Source: Odontocerum albicorne | Taxonomy: Eukaryota; Arthropoda; Insecta; Trichoptera; Odontoceridae | Assembly: GCA_949825065.1 (NCBI GenBank) | Contig: OX463865.1 | Coordinates: 17,995,763-18,059,762, forward strand | Direction of reading: 5' to 3' | DNA: 64,000 nt | Part shown: positions 19,441 through 31,625 of the stretch, piece after piece | Layout of the letters: the number at the start of each line of letters is the position of its first letter | Position numbering within the stretch: the first letter of the stretch is position 1 | The notes under the pieces: model-generated | What the model saw: the letters and a program-made list of their open reading frames with translations, nothing else | What the model was told of the DNA's origin: nothing | The model's database searches: none | Position numbers and translations under genes: made by a program

Positions 19441-20454
19441 TACCTTAATAAATTTTGATAGTGTCTGGTTCAAGTACAAATGTTTTAGTAGTTATTTTGA
19501 TCAAATTAAAAACATTTTTTTTTTACTTTTAAGATTTAAAATAAAAGTGACATGTTTAACAAATATATTGTTTTAATACAATAATTTTGATGAAAATAAA
19601 ACGAAAACAAAATTATTTCGTTATAATCTCTTCAATTCAAAAGAACGATCTATAGGGAAGTAAAAGATTTCAAGTTCATAGTTCTTTAATTTATTTTGAA
19701 TCAATAGTTCGTGACTGACCCATCTTTCTTCTCAAAACGATCCTTTCGCTCGTAATGAATGAATATGTTACGATGGCAAAGATACTTAAATATTAAAATT
19801 GTATTTAAGCTTTTTTCGAGTAGAAATCGCTCAAAAATGTCGAATAACGCATATTACCAATGCGTAACACAGTAACCTGTTCCACAAATTAAATTCGGGA
19901 GCCGTTTAACAACTTTAGTAAGGATAAATATGTTGACGTTGAAATATAAAATTTTGCAACAGAATGACATTTTATTTCAAAGAGTATCATATTTATTTTA
20001 TTCATAAGTAATGGTATATACTATTTGACGTATTTTCACGGAGTTTTCTTGAAAATAACGTATTCCTGAAACCATAGAAAGAGACAGTATGAAACTTAGA
20101 TGAAATAGCTAATGGCAACGTTGGATTTACTACAGGTACCCAAATACTTCGATGCATTTCCGTTCTGAAATACTACGGAATTGAACATATTTAAAAAGGG
20201 TAAAATCAAAATAATCACTGCAAAAATAGTATTATTGATTAGTGAGCACGTTTTTACTTGGTCGCTTTATTTTTACGCTCCTTTTGGGGAAGTGTTAATT
20301 TTCAAAGTATTTTTTATAATATTGTTCATCGGGATAACTCGGCTGAAAGAATAAGACAGCGAATATAATATTTTTCTTTCTCACAAATTTAATTACAAAC
20401 TTTTGCCGCGAAAAAGAAATATTTATTATGAAAATTCCATACATATTTATTTAT
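19441..20454. other. AT-rich DNA, nothing recognised
   Basis: No supported feature. Confidence 0.4.
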
Positions 20455-20639
20455 TTAATCAAATTGTATATGGTACCTTGACTGAATGGTTTAATATTTT
20501 GAAAGGGGTAAAGTAAGGATACATTATGTCACCCTGATTGTTCAACATTTATTATAGACTAGCTGTACCCAGCCACGCGTTGCTGTGGCTCAGTCTGGTT
20601 AAATGGAAAAGAAAGAAAAGAGAAAGCACACGTTTCTAA

Positions 20640-20860
20640 TATGTTTAATTTCCCAATGCTTGTGGGTATACAATATTTTTGATGTATTTTAGCCACTCTC
20701 AGTCTGTCGCGTTCATTCTTTTGAGAACGAAGCAGATCTGAAGCTGCAGAACGCGATCGCCGTGATCGCAACCGTGCATCCTCAAGTCTGGCTGCACGTC
20801 GCTCTGCTGCTTCCTCGGCGTTTTGATGAACTAAAGCAGATCGATTGCACTGAAAAAGAA
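20640..20860 (-). pseudogene. Helitron polyprotein N-terminal-like fragment
   Basis: NAEEAAERRAARLEDARLRS and RSQKNERDRLRVAKIHQK form an Arg/Ala/Glu-rich charged segment like those near the N-terminus of insect Helitron proteins. It lies 3' of the helicase fragment, so the internal order is rearranged. The assignment rests on composition and context. Confidence 0.5.
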
Positions 20861-20899
20861 GAAAGAAAGTTATAACAAAACATATAAAATTGCGAAACA

Positions 20900-21181
20900 T
20901 TAAAAAAGGAACTTAATAATATTGTTAAGTTCGTAGACGTCTTTGTTCTTGGCGGCAAGAATAGCTCGTTCCCTCAGCTAATCGTGATTCTTATAATTGA
21001 TTTGAATATTGGGAAATACTTTTTCAACCAATTCTTCTTTTGACGTCACTAAATTGCAGAAGTTATGAGGCAATGAAATTCGTCCTGAGGTCATATCAAC
21101 CGGCACCTTTCCGTTCTCAATTTCCAGCAATTGATGTGAGAATATCTCAGCTGATCGATCGTTTTGCAGCTGGACACGCAT
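20900..21181 (-). pseudogene. Helitron PIF1-like helicase fragment
   Basis: The translation runs MRVQLQNDRSAEIFSHQLL, SGRISLPHNFCNLVTSKEEL and EKVFPNIQINYKNHD, then past a stop (where Trp is expected) RERAILAAKNKDVYELNNII. This is the well-conserved region between ATPase motifs of Helitron-encoded PIF1-like helicases. The fragment lacks the Walker motifs and the Rep domain and is inside the Helitron, so it is a passenger, not an enzyme. Confidence 0.85.
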
Positions 21182-22085
21182 TTGTCAAATATTTGTCCAA
21201 TAGTATTGTTAAGGAAATACAGAGATAATTGGAACTAATTAAATGTCAAGCAAAGAGAGAGATTATTGGAATTAATTAAATGTTAAGGAAAGACATTGCA
21301 AACAATGCACGAATTTGATTTGGATGTGACATGTTGCACGCCTTATTAATGAACACGTGAAACTTTTAATAATTCAAATGTATAAAACATACACAGATAC
21401 ACACCATGAATTCAAATAAAAATCAATAGACACAGTTTAAATTCACCGCTAAATGTACTGAACAATAATAAAAAAAACAGTTTAAAAACACCGGACAGCT
21501 ATTACGACGACACACTACAAAATGGCAGATAAAAATTTAGTATACTTTTACGTCCTAGCAGATGGCGCTGATGGTGCTGTTTTTCAATAAACGTATTTGA
21601 AAATTTAATAATTATTATTTAAATATTTAATATTTATTTTGAAATATTTAATTATTTAACATTTATTTCGAAACGTCGAAAATGCAATGTGACATAGCTG
21701 TCAATGAGAATTGTTCAGTGTGCGTGTGTCGCTGTAGGAGGCGCTCCCGTTATTTAGTCTGATTTATAAACTTTTTATATACAACTGTATATAAAAAAGT
21801 ATAAAATATAAACATTCTCGTATACGAATGCAACCTTTTATCAAAATTTCAAAGCAATCGGTGAAGAACTTTCGGAGATCAGAGAGTTTTAATATATGAA
21901 CATTTATATTTTTATTTATATAGATTCATGTATGAAGGAAATATAGTATAGAGATTGATGTATGCTGATGATGTGTAGTGTTAGCGAAGAGAGAATTAGA
22001 GTTTGAAAAATAAATTATATGAGTGATTCGAAGAAAAAGATGTCAGAATGAATGTTGCAAATTTTAACATAAACATGTTAAATTA

Positions 22086-23053
22086 TTCAAAAGCTATAGT
22101 TAGTCAAGGGCGCTCAAATGGTAATAGCAAGATATTTGGAAAGTTTGTGTTCAAGACCGCAGTCATAACATAAGCTAGTTTGCGCGAACTTAAGAATAAT
22201 TAACCAGTGATTAAAATACTAGGCAGGCAACTTAACAATCTGACTTGATGTATTGTAAAAAACATTGTATACAAGCCCTGTCGATAATATTACGGTCGAC
22301 CCAAAGACAGCTCGCTACGTGACTGAGGTAAGATGGTAATTCAATCGACCCGAATTCATAATCCGACCTTAACATTAAATATCAACTATTTTTTACTGAA
22401 GAAATTAGCATTGTAAGTTAACTTTCGTACAAATTTATTGTAGCTCCGTTAAATTAAAGAGTTACGTGGTTTAATTACCTATCTTTAAAGTTTAAGGTTC
22501 GACTCTGAATACAAATCAAGACATTGTTAGGTTAGAAATAAGTATTTGGTAATTAGACCGGGCCTAAGAGAAATATATGTTATGAATGTATTGTAACCGA
22601 TAAAAACAAGGTCAATAATGCACTCAATACTATTATTTCGTATATTTTTTGTTACTCTTCTGTACGCTCGTTCACTTCCTGTGCTAAAAAAACGGCCGTT
22701 CCGGTGCTGTGTATTCAATGCACATGTAAAAATGAGCGATTTAAAATCGAAAAAAATAAGAACATTAAGAGCCAATCGTTTAAATTAATTAAATTTGAAG
22801 TCAAAAATGCTAATAATTGAAATTTAATTGTCGTTCATAAAACGGGCGATGCGACCACCTCAAATGACTGCCCGAAAGCTACTGAAGCGAGCGAACTGAG
22901 ATTCTCACCCATAGCGGTTTTTTAGAATGAATATACCTACGTCACACACTTGCCCACATTTGATTGTATTGGTGAATTTATTCCCGATTTTCACAAAATA
23001 TCTCTGATGTGGCCGATAAGTGCTAATTATTATTAATATTATTTTTTCATTCA
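22086..23053. other. Unassigned
   Basis: No gene recognised. A weak tRNA-like stretch (GGTAATAGCAAG ... GTTCAAGACCGC, 22120-22172) could be an old SINE head, too diverged to call. Confidence 0.35.
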
Positions 23054-23624
23054 ATGTGTAAATGTATTACGGAGGAATACCTAAAATCTGAACCCAGTAT
23101 TTATTATATTTATAGAGATATTAAAGTTTTTAGAAGCAATGTGTACTGGTTACACATCACAGGGCAGGAAGGGTTAACGGGGCTCGCTCAGCCCTCGAAT
23201 ATAGGTGACGTTCACCTTTACTCCTTATCAGGAATGACCCCTCCTTGCGCGATTATTAAAGTCTGCCTAGAGGCCCAGTTGTCAACAAGGTTACATCAAT
23301 GGTTGTCATCCTCCGTGGGAAGACAAGCATTTACATTTTCCTTACATCAGGACGCGCCTCGGTTACCTGTGGGTGTACCCAAACTATTGGAGTAGTCAAT
23401 ATGTCTTTGGCTATGAGAACTTTAATGGCAAAAGCTTCAATCTTGTCTCTTCTTCCAGTTATAATTTTAGCTGCCATCTAGATCAAACCGCTGATCACAT
23501 AATCGAATTAATAATTCCCGAAGGGATCTCCACTCAGCCTTACATCGGTTCATCTTCAGACCAATTGGCTACTCCAATCCATTGGCCTCTTAGGATAGTT
23601 TTGCTGCATTTGATTTTTTTGTGA
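23054..23624 (+). other. Unrecognised GC-richer segment with open frames
   Basis: Overlapping open frames at 23054-23395 (113 codons) and 23373-23624 (83 codons) fall in a segment richer in GC than its flanks. The two together could be one frameshifted piece of an old retroelement. I recognise no domain and do not assign a function. It contains no obvious splice pair. Confidence 0.3.
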
Positions 23625-23689
23625 AAGTTTTGACAACTTGCTAGGATGTTTATTTAACACTTAATTGAATATACGAGTATAATGTGGCG

Positions 23690-23740
23690 GGCTTCATTGC
23701 ATATATAATTTCTTCCAACCGACCACACAATCGTAAATAT
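23690..23740 (-). mobile_element. Family C LINE/SINE tail fragment
   Basis: TGGCGGGCTTCATTGC followed by TTTCTTCCAACCGACCA matches the 3' tail of the family C LINE (minus orientation) with substitutions. Confidence 0.5.
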
Positions 23741-24059
23741 AGCCAGTAACATGGTCGTAAAAAAATGTATTGCTATAAAATATTTCTTATGCGTGACCTT
23801 CGCAAATAATCACTATAGGTGATTGGATACCCCCAATGTGCGGACAACGCGTGGCATGCGTGGTGCTTGAAAGCCGTGACGATATAACGGGCTGTATAGC
23901 GGGCATGCATTTGATACGCATCTTTTTAATATACAGCTTCCCGCAAAATCTGGATAATTTTCCGACAAAACGGATAAAACTTTTCTGAGATTTACATAAC
24001 ATTTTTGTAGTAAAACAAATATTTCTGTCACAGAAGTAAAAAAATATTTCTGACACAAA

Positions 24060-24230
24060 AATATTTCTTACCTTCCCCTCGGTTAAAATTTCTCGAACCG
24101 TATATTTTCATTCTTTCCTCGGTCTACCCCTTCCTCCCTCTCCATTTATTCCAGATATATAATCGTATATTTGTTTCGTAAGCCTTTCGCGCATCATTCT
24201 CTCAATGTCAGATAAAAAAAATTGACATCA
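24060..24230 (-). pseudogene. Family A relic fragment
   Basis: A minus-strand piece including TTTCCTCGGTCTACCCC and ATATATAATCGTATATTTG, comparable to other minus-strand family A copies. It abuts a plus-strand copy. Confidence 0.5.
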
Positions 24231-25185
24231 CAATATTATTTAAGATCATAAGTCAACTCCTACTAAAAATAATGAGAGGAACCGAAAAAGCGTTGTACAA
24301 ATGCGTGCATTAAGAAGAATACATGGAGTGACAATGTATGGCAGTGCATTGGACGTATGCGTCACCTAAAACATATGACGTATTTGTTTTCTTTTTTGTT
24401 TTTGATATGTGAGTTTTTGGTTATATTTTGATGTTATTTGGTATTTTTTGATGATTTTTATGTATGTAAAATGTATGTTTGTTGAGGTCCGTGCTGTGTT
24501 GCGACCGTAACAGAAATGTGACTTATGCGCGGCCATCGCGAGACTGCATCGAAAGTCGGCCGGCCTCTGCATGCGCAAAACTTACGAAAATTGTGACATT
24601 TCGCGAGTTATGACGGCATGCACCGGCGAAAACAGGCGCTTGCGACGAGCGATCGGCCGCACGTAAGAAGCGCCAAAAGCCAAAATATACATTCTCAGTT
24701 CACTCTGTCTACTGCCTTTTACTTGAGACCATCTACTACCAGCCTAAGAGGAATCTCTTCTACCTTTCACCGATCTACGACTTTTCAACGTGAGCTGAAT
24801 TCTCCGAGCATCGAGCAGCAGTCATCCACCTATTGCTACAGTTCTTTGTACCAGTGGCGTACAGCCAGAATACGGAATGAAGTGATTGAAATGAATGTGA
24901 ACTTAAGGCTGATGTGTTAAGTAAGATGAAGAAGAGCACGCTGAGATGGTTTGGGCATGCGGAACGAATGAATGAAGAAAAACTAACAAAACAGATATAC
25001 TATATAGTGCAAATGTGATTAGAAGGCGTGTGGATGGAAGACCAAGAAAAGTAATAAAAAGGCAGAGAAATCGTTGAAGTTGTATGAACGCGGAAAAGGG
25101 GAAGGATGTGTCGAGAAAGGAAATTACGGTGCCCTGTTCTCTCTGCCTACCTCGACAGGGAAATGTGTTGGTATGTTTATCATAT
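24231..25185 (+). pseudogene. Family A relic split by a probable solo LTR
   Basis: The first part (24270-24344) contains GCATTAAGAAGAATACATGG and GTGACAATGTATG. The second part resumes at 24864 with CCAGAATACGGAATGAAG and continues through AGATGGTTTGGGCATGC to the YP..GK-coding end near 25150. Other family A copies are continuous across this point. Confidence 0.7.
24345..24863. mobile_element. Probable solo LTR
   Basis: A 519-bp insertion beginning TG (TGCATTGGACG) and ending CA (GTGGCGTACA), flanked by GGCAG and GCCAG (4 of 5), inside a family A relic whose uninterrupted paralogues read ATGTATGACAGAATACGG. TG...CA ends with a 5-bp duplication and no coding capacity fit a solo LTR. No internal region or primer-binding site is available to confirm it. 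Confidence 0.5.
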
Positions 25186-28100
25186 ATGAACATTTTTGTT
25201 ATCTTAGAAGGTATTAACATTTTCACTTGTGTCTTTTTGGTACTCGTCAGTAAATATATATTCGCACTGCTCTAATATCCGAAAGCGAATTCATGACGTC
25301 ACAAAATCAGCGTTCAAATGAATGAAGAGGTGTGGCCTGTGGAGTTTGGCAAAATGGTCGATTTTACTTACACAATCGGCCGCTAGGGAATGTGAAAACA
25401 AAAACATAACCTAAAAATCATCGCTAATTTTCGAAGATTTACATTGAAAACTGTTAAATAAGAGCAGATCGTTTATAGTTTTATGTCATTGTGAAATATG
25501 TCAATAATATTTTCAACAGACTGTAAAAGTCGGATGAAACTACATATTTGAAATATAAATATCTCTGGAACTAGTGGCTCGTAATCTTTTTGTTTGAAGC
25601 ACCCTTTGGAAAGTTTGCCAGGATTTAAGTATTCCTACAAATATGACCAAATTTTCCAAAAGCAAATTCTTAAATTAGAGCACTACTATACAAAATTATT
25701 TGAAAGACGTAACATATATTAATTATTTAATATCTGCCATGTCACTGTTTTTGTAGTATATTTTTTATACATTCTGTCGAGATTAATACGAGTATGAATT
25801 TGACTTTTGGTTGGTACATGAAACGGAATTATAAAATAAATATCACACAAATAGGTAGATGTGTTCTTTAATCTGAGCAATACGTTTACGTCTGATGAGT
25901 GGGGGGATTTATTTTTCGAAATTATTCATTTATATTTTACACTGAGTAGAGCCATAGAGTTTAATTCATTACGTAACACTGCTAAAAGTTCTTATGTTAT
26001 GGATAAAGATTACTGATTCCCAAGGTTTTCAACAAAATGGTCTTATTCTTCAATCGTAAATTCCATATATTTATCCTAAATACTAAAACACTGCGTCTCA
26101 TCCTCACGCGTATTTTAATCTAGAGCTGTCACACACAAAATTCCAATCGCATCATAATCTCAACAACTACATCGAACTCCTCAACTCGACATCACACACT
26201 CAACATTAGAAACAGTTATTCACTTATATGTCTTTATGAAATTTTAAGTAGTCGGCCAGCATGTTTACTATGTTATATCTGAACACAAAAATTAAGCATA
26301 ATCAGAGAAGGGAAAAAAATTATGTAATTATTGAGTTGTGTCTTTTAAAACAGTTGCTGGTTCTGTGACATGAAAATTCCGCCTTTAAATGTTAAAAATA
26401 TATATGGCGTATGCAGCTTTGGGAAGCACTTGAAAATAATAACACTTTGGAGGTGTTATCCAAATTTATGATAACATATGAACATTTTTACATATTGGAA
26501 GATCTACAAAGGTTTCTTTGTAATTTGTTTCCCTTTGGTAAGTTTTCTTTCCAAATAAGTTTTAATAAAAATGTATGCAAACATACAAGTGATGGATAGC
26601 TTGTTCGGAGTTTCGGTCCGATGGTAGGACACCTTACTCCTTCATCGGATAAGTTCTGACTGTTAAGATATTTATTGGAAATTTTTGGATCTTTTTGGGA
26701 ATCGGGAAAGGATAGGTTTGTGGTAATTGTTTTGATTTTATGAATGATTATGAGAAATTATAAACGATTAAATACATATATAAATATGATGATATATACA
26801 TAATATAAAATACAAATATACATAAATTTGTGTCGTCACACACTGTTTTATATTGAATGGGTGAAAAAAAAAATGAATTGTGAATAAATTATAAGAATGT
26901 ATATAGTATATGTAGATAAGTAAATGAGTGGGGAAATGTGTGTGACTTTTATAAATATATTAAGGTGTAGAAAATGTTTATTGAAGGTGAGAAATGCGGT
27001 TGCCTATGGGGGTAAACTGTCTGCCGGAATGGGGAAGTTCTTAATCTAATGGCCACAGTTACCACCTTTCTCTCCTTATACTCAACTTAAATGTAATAGT
27101 TTTGTAATATTTTTCATCTGTCAATAATACTGGGTTTCAATTCCAAGTTAGAGCACATTTTAAGAAAGTCTGCTCTAAACAACGCAATATACATTGTCCT
27201 TTCATTATTATTTATTATTCTTATATTTTTCCTTATCAAATAAAAAATCATATCATCATGTGCATTTATAAATTACATTTCTGTCAAAATCCTAGGTTAG
27301 TACCCCTCAAGGACATACGTCCCCGAGTTTGAGATTCACATTCCCATTCGATTGTTCTCATTAGTCGGCCATAGTGAAAAATTGGAAAAAGTCTCGGTGT
27401 TGAATAGATTGGACTATGGCGGAGTTTTGTAGGGGGTTTATTGAATAAATATCCTCTAAAATACGTCTCCACCACAACTAATACACTAAATACCAATTCA
27501 CAACAAAAGGTAAATATCATATGTATATTATTTACTATATTTTATATCGCTGCCGTCATCCGATTAATTTGCATAATGTCCTGCACGAAAATATAGGTTA
27601 ATTCTAAAATAGAAGACGTAAAAATGATAGTTGAAATATTGTTATATTTTTATTATTTATTTATTTGTCTAAGTAATAAGTTTTCACGTTTGTTTCGTGC
27701 GTTTTTATCTCTCAGTTTCTTTTAATTTTTGTGTTAAATAATCGTAAAATCGCCAAGTGACAATCCCATCGTATGTAATCTGTCATTTTGTTTTTGTTTC
27801 TCTTTTGTTTTAAAATTCAAGTGATGGGAAATTATTAAATTTTGATTTCTAGTTTCCACTCGTATAGTTCATCGAAACGAATACATTAAAATATTTAGTT
27901 AAAAAAACATCTCGAATATATACAGGGAGAGAATGATTTGTTGCACGCGAAAATATCTGTCCTTTATTTTCGGTCCAACAACGTATGTAATTTATAGAGC
28001 TTTTTTTAGAAAGGTGGACACAAAAGATTGTCACATTTAATCCAAAATTATCTAGTTCTCTTGTTCTGTGACAAATATATAATTCATTTTTAATCCTTAG

Positions 28101-28340
28101 AACTTGGCTTAGACTCTTTCTATATCGAGGTCCTTATTTTGGTTTCAAGAAAATGAGAAATATTTTTTTTATTTAAAAAGAAAAAAAAAACAGTCGATTG
28201 TTGATAAACGTTGTAAATTATTAATACAGGATTATTAAGTTGGTTGTATTTTTGGAAAATAGCAAAATCTGACAAGTTTCAACCTTTTATTTTATTATTC
28301 AACCTATTATTTTCAATTTATTATTGCATATACATACATA
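25186..28340. other. 3.1 kb AT-rich DNA, nothing recognised
   Basis: Both strands were read. There are only short unsupported open frames, no conserved motif, no terminal repeats I could pair and no splice-linked exons. Confidence 0.4.
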
Positions 28341-28344
28341 CATA

Positions 28345-28445
28345 CATACCATCACTCCATTTCCCTATCGGGGTAGACAAAGAGAACAGAGTGCCAGACG
28401 TTCATTTAGACACACATCCTTCATCTCTTCTACATCTAGTTTGCC
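28345..28445 (-). pseudogene. Family A 3' fragment
   Basis: CCCTATCGGGGTAGACAAAG followed by AGAACAGAGTGCCAGACG is the reverse complement of the family A 3' end. It is preceded by an (CATA)n run. Confidence 0.55.
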
Positions 28446-28555
28446 TGATTCGCAAATTTCTAAACTCCAGTCTGTTATCAATGCGGCCACTAGTTTGTTT
28501 TATGATAGTCATAAATATTGCCATATTGGTCTGCTTTTAAAAAGTCTACACTGGC

Positions 28556-29371
28556 TTAACCCTTTAAGTGCCGGAAGTTATTAGTATGGCCGTACCCAGC
28601 AGGCGGGGATTTTTTCAACAAAAATAAAACCTAAAAAAATTATATTTTTTGTATACAGATATAAAGGATATTATGAAAACTTATTAAATATATACACCGT
28701 GGGGCGTTTGAGCTGCCCTTCACTCAGAAAAACACAGTTTAAATATTCACAAAATGTCAGGGTTGTTACAAATTGAAACAGAAAACACGTTTACTTATAA
28801 ATATAGTGGAATATAATATACTTTTTAAACTAAAATCAACAAATTATCTGTATGATGTATAATAAAGCGCAAAAGGTAAATAAACTATAAAATAAAACCG
28901 TAAAAAGTCTATATAAACGTCGTATTATGCCGCAAAACTACCGCCAATAGCCAAAGAATACATGAAAATACACTTTCTAAATAAATACTTTGAAAAAATA
29001 ACGCACAAAAGTTAAAAATCAACCACTGAACAAAACTACAAACGAAGTCATTATAAATCATCGCAATTATGTCCCATAAAACTGTAGTCGGTAACCCTGT
29101 ATCAGAGACACGTATTGACTGTCAGTGAAAGCTTTTAGAAAGATGACTGTAACTTTGATAATATCGGTAAATTGTAATATTTAAGTATTTCTTGACCATC
29201 CCAATAGATGTCACTATGTGTTATAATTTATAAATTATTACAATTGGATTTGATATTGGCTTGCGACAAGCTCAAAGGAGAGTGCATTTTGCGCGTTCAT
29301 TTTGTATGGCCGGCCTGGCGAGCACTGAATCGGAGAGCGCGTCAACACGCTCGTGGCATTGAACCGGTTAA
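28556..29371. mobile_element. TTAA-bounded element, 816 bp
   Basis: TTAA at 28556-28559 and 29368-29371. The ends CCCTTTAAGTGCC and inverted CCGGTTCAATGCC are similar, and a subterminal TATGGCCG occurs near both ends. The interior is AT-rich without an open frame of note. It is piggyBac-like by target site only. Confidence 0.55.
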
Positions 29372-29425
29372 GGAGAGTTTGCTCCTTAAACGGTGCTATA
29401 TAAATGGTTCTCTTATTACTATGCA
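29372..29425 (+). mobile_element. SINE-like fragment
   Basis: GGAGAGTTTGCTCCTTAAAC then GGTGCTATATAAATGG matches the 3' half of the palindromic SINE-like unit at 14809-15272. Confidence 0.5.
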
Positions 29426-29439
29426 CCTGATACAACTTT

Positions 29440-29790
29440 TTACGTGTCCTTTCAAAATATTTGCTTGATCCAACCATACTTTCCTTGATTTGTCTCTACC
29501 AGGCACATTTGCACGATATATTTGTTGTGTTAGTCTTCATTCATTCGTTCCACATATTCAAATCATCTCCAGAGTGTTTTTCTTCATCTTAATACATCAG
29601 CCTTAAGTTGAAATACCTAATTACTTCTTTCCGTATTCTGTCATAATGTTTTTCAGGCATTTTTACAGCATTTACTCCACTTTTTTCAGTCTTTCCATGT
29701 CCATGTTTCAGTCCCATGCATCAAAGTTGGTACTCAAGTACTGTTGATAGATGTTAACAGATTTTTATATTGTCCTGTTTGAGTATATTT
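29440..29790 (-). pseudogene. Family A relic
   Basis: Minus-strand similarity to family A, with GATCCAACCATACTTTCC, TTCGTTCCACATATTCAAAT and CATTTACTCCACTTTTTTC. Disrupted. Confidence 0.6.
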
Positions 29791-29865
29791 ATATGTTCAA
29801 ATTTATATGCTCAAATGGTGCTCAAAACGTTGTTTAATTCATTGATCCGTAGCAAACTAAAAAGC

Positions 29866-30520
29866 AATGCTTGCATTTGGAGCCCGGTGGGGGCGCAGAA
29901 CTCACTCATAGTGGAAAAGCTAAAAAAAAAATATCTACGATATCTCTATGAGTGAGTTTGGTGTTTATCCGTGGCTTTATCCTACTCAGTTTCTGCTGGG
30001 CATGCTCGGGTATACCTCCTTGAGCGTAAGAAGAGATCTGCGTCTCCTGGTATACGTTGTCAGACTCGTTCGAGGAGTTGTGAGCTGTCCAGCATTACTA
30101 CAAAGATTAGCGTTAAATGTTCCTAACAATTACACTAGACTGCGCCGGCAAGAACTGTTCTCAATAATATACGCAAAAATGGGTCTTCCAGCCGCTATGC
30201 ATGTTGGAAGGGTCTTAACTCTTTTGAATGGGACTGCTTCGGATATTGACATATTTCATATCACATTACCAAAAGCAAAAGTAAATTATCTTCTAAGATT
30301 GAGCACGTTAGAAAGCACTCATCAACATAATTAAGTGACTTTGAATATATGTGTATGTTTGTGTGTCTATATGTATGTATGCATATACATTATTTTTCAT
30401 TTTGTATAATTTTTTAAAAAATTTTATTTTATATCTTTATTTTTAATGTTAACATTTCTTGTATTTTTCAAAGTAATTGGGCTAAGCCTGTTTTGAGAAA
30501 ATAAATAAAAATGTTCAAGG
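29866..30520 (+). pseudogene. LINE (family B) C-terminus and 3' UTR
   Basis: A first piece (CIWSPVGAQNSLIVEKLKKK) ends in a stop at 29953-29955. A second frame from 29948 gives FGVYPWLYPTQFLLGMLGY, RRDLRLLVYVVRLVRGVVSC and [16 protein letters not shown], the RRD..LL...L..G..dCP.LL..I...VP...R pattern at the C-termini of many insect non-LTR reverse transcriptases. The reading frame ends at 30334. The likely 3' UTR runs to AATAAATAAAAATG near 30515. A second copy lies at 50512. The catalytic core is missing, so this is a 5'-truncated, frameshifted insertion. Confidence 0.75.
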
Positions 30521-30877
30521 GCCCCATAGACACACAGATGTCATCCATCCACAGATTGCCTCAGAATCATGCTATATAGCGAGGGCTTGCCTGTACGTGT
30601 ATGTATAGTATAACTCAGATATTGATCTGTATACTTGCTTAGTGCTGTGTACAACATGTACACAATAAAGTAATACACACACAGAGGTCACCTATCCACA
30701 GAATAGACTGACACTCGTACTCTATATAGTAAGGGTTTGCCTGTATGTGGGTAGTTTGAAAAGATCCATAAAAAAAGATAAAATAACATCTTTATGGGAA
30801 AATAACTATTTTATTTTTCAACATTTCCTTTAAGGGTTACACACTTATCAGGTCTGTAAATATGAAACCGGATTTTT

Positions 30878-31620
30878 TTATAGAAAATACACATTTATTG
30901 TATGAAAATGGTAAAAAATATTTTGTTCAAAGTATTGCCCATCGCTAGCTACACATTTTTCCCATCTCTCTGGCAATTTGTGGATGCCACGCCAAAAAAA
31001 CTGTTGCTCTTTTGAGGCAATCCAATCATCGAGCCATTTTCGTACATTTTCGTAAGAAGTGAAGCGCTGCTCAGCAAGTGCGTGTCCTATCGCTGCAAAT
31101 AAGTAGTAATCGGATGGAGCCAAGTCTGGTGAGTAAGCCGCATGCTAAAGTATTTGCCAATTAAACGCCTCAATCGTTTCCTTGACCGGTTATGCTGTGT
31201 GCTATGGTGCATTATCATGAAGCAAAATCACTTTGTGTTTCCACTTTTGATATTCTGGTCATTTTTCACGCAATGATTGGTTCAAATCCATCATTTGTTG
31301 TCGGTAGCGTTCGATACTAACGGTTTCGCCAGGTTTTAGCAGCTCATAATAGATAACACCCTTCTGATCCCACCTAACACAGAGCATTGTCTTCCGTCCA
31401 TAGCGAGACGGCTTCTCGTTTCACATTTAAATGATCCGCGAGTTGTTGGCTGCGTTTGAGCGTCATCCTCATACAACAATGCTCGCAATTCGGCGTCTTC
31501 AAACTTTCTCAGTGGTCTTCCACGTTCTTCATTTCTCACGCCAAAATCGCCCCTTTTGCATTTTTTAAACCACTCAAAGCACTGTGATTTACCAAGAGCA
31601 TGCTCACCGTAAGCTTGGCA
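30878..31620 (-). pseudogene. Mariner transposase, C-terminal part
   Basis: The minus strand encodes MAPSDYYLFAAIGHALAEQR, then WLDDWIASKEQQFF, HKLPERWEKCV and SDGQYFEQN, the standard C-terminal block of DD34D mariner transposases, preceded by a decayed catalytic region (stops and shifts between 31140 and 31540, including the third-Asp block at 31110-31140). DNA-cleaving activity is not expected. Confidence 0.8.
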
Positions 31621-31625
31621 AATAC

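Larger units (their letters stand above)
20559..21924 (-). mobile_element. Non-autonomous Helitron
   Basis: On the minus strand the element starts TCTATATAAATAAAAATATA (5' end at 21924, preceded by A) and ends with the hairpin GCCACAGCAACGCGTGGC, GGGTACAG and CTAG (20559-20562), followed by T. The TC...CTAG termini, 3' hairpin and A/T insertion site are the Helitron hallmarks. It carries fragments of a Helitron helicase but no intact Rep/helicase gene. Confidence 0.9.
20455..22085 (+). pseudogene. Family A reverse transcriptase core, split by Helitron
   Basis: Upstream of the Helitron (20455-20558) the frame gives LTEWFNILKGVK and, after a stop, GYIMSPLLFNIYY, which is the G.RQG..MSP...F block of reverse transcriptases. 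Downstream (21925-22085) it gives RLMYADDV, the catalytic YADD block, then NKLYEWFEEKDVRMNVA. Joining 20558 to 21925 keeps the same frame. Besides the insertion it carries in-frame stops, so it is dead. Confidence 0.75.

Noticed and set aside
22108..22172. SINE head with degenerate A and B boxes
   Set aside because: Too diverged and without body or tail similarity to the other SINE copies.
24366..24920. Short open frames at 24366-24578 and 24618-24920 as genes
   Set aside because: They lie in the probable solo LTR or its edge and show no domain.
26580..26670. tRNA-like stretch near GGTCCGATGGTAGGAC
   Set aside because: No acceptable B box or cloverleaf.
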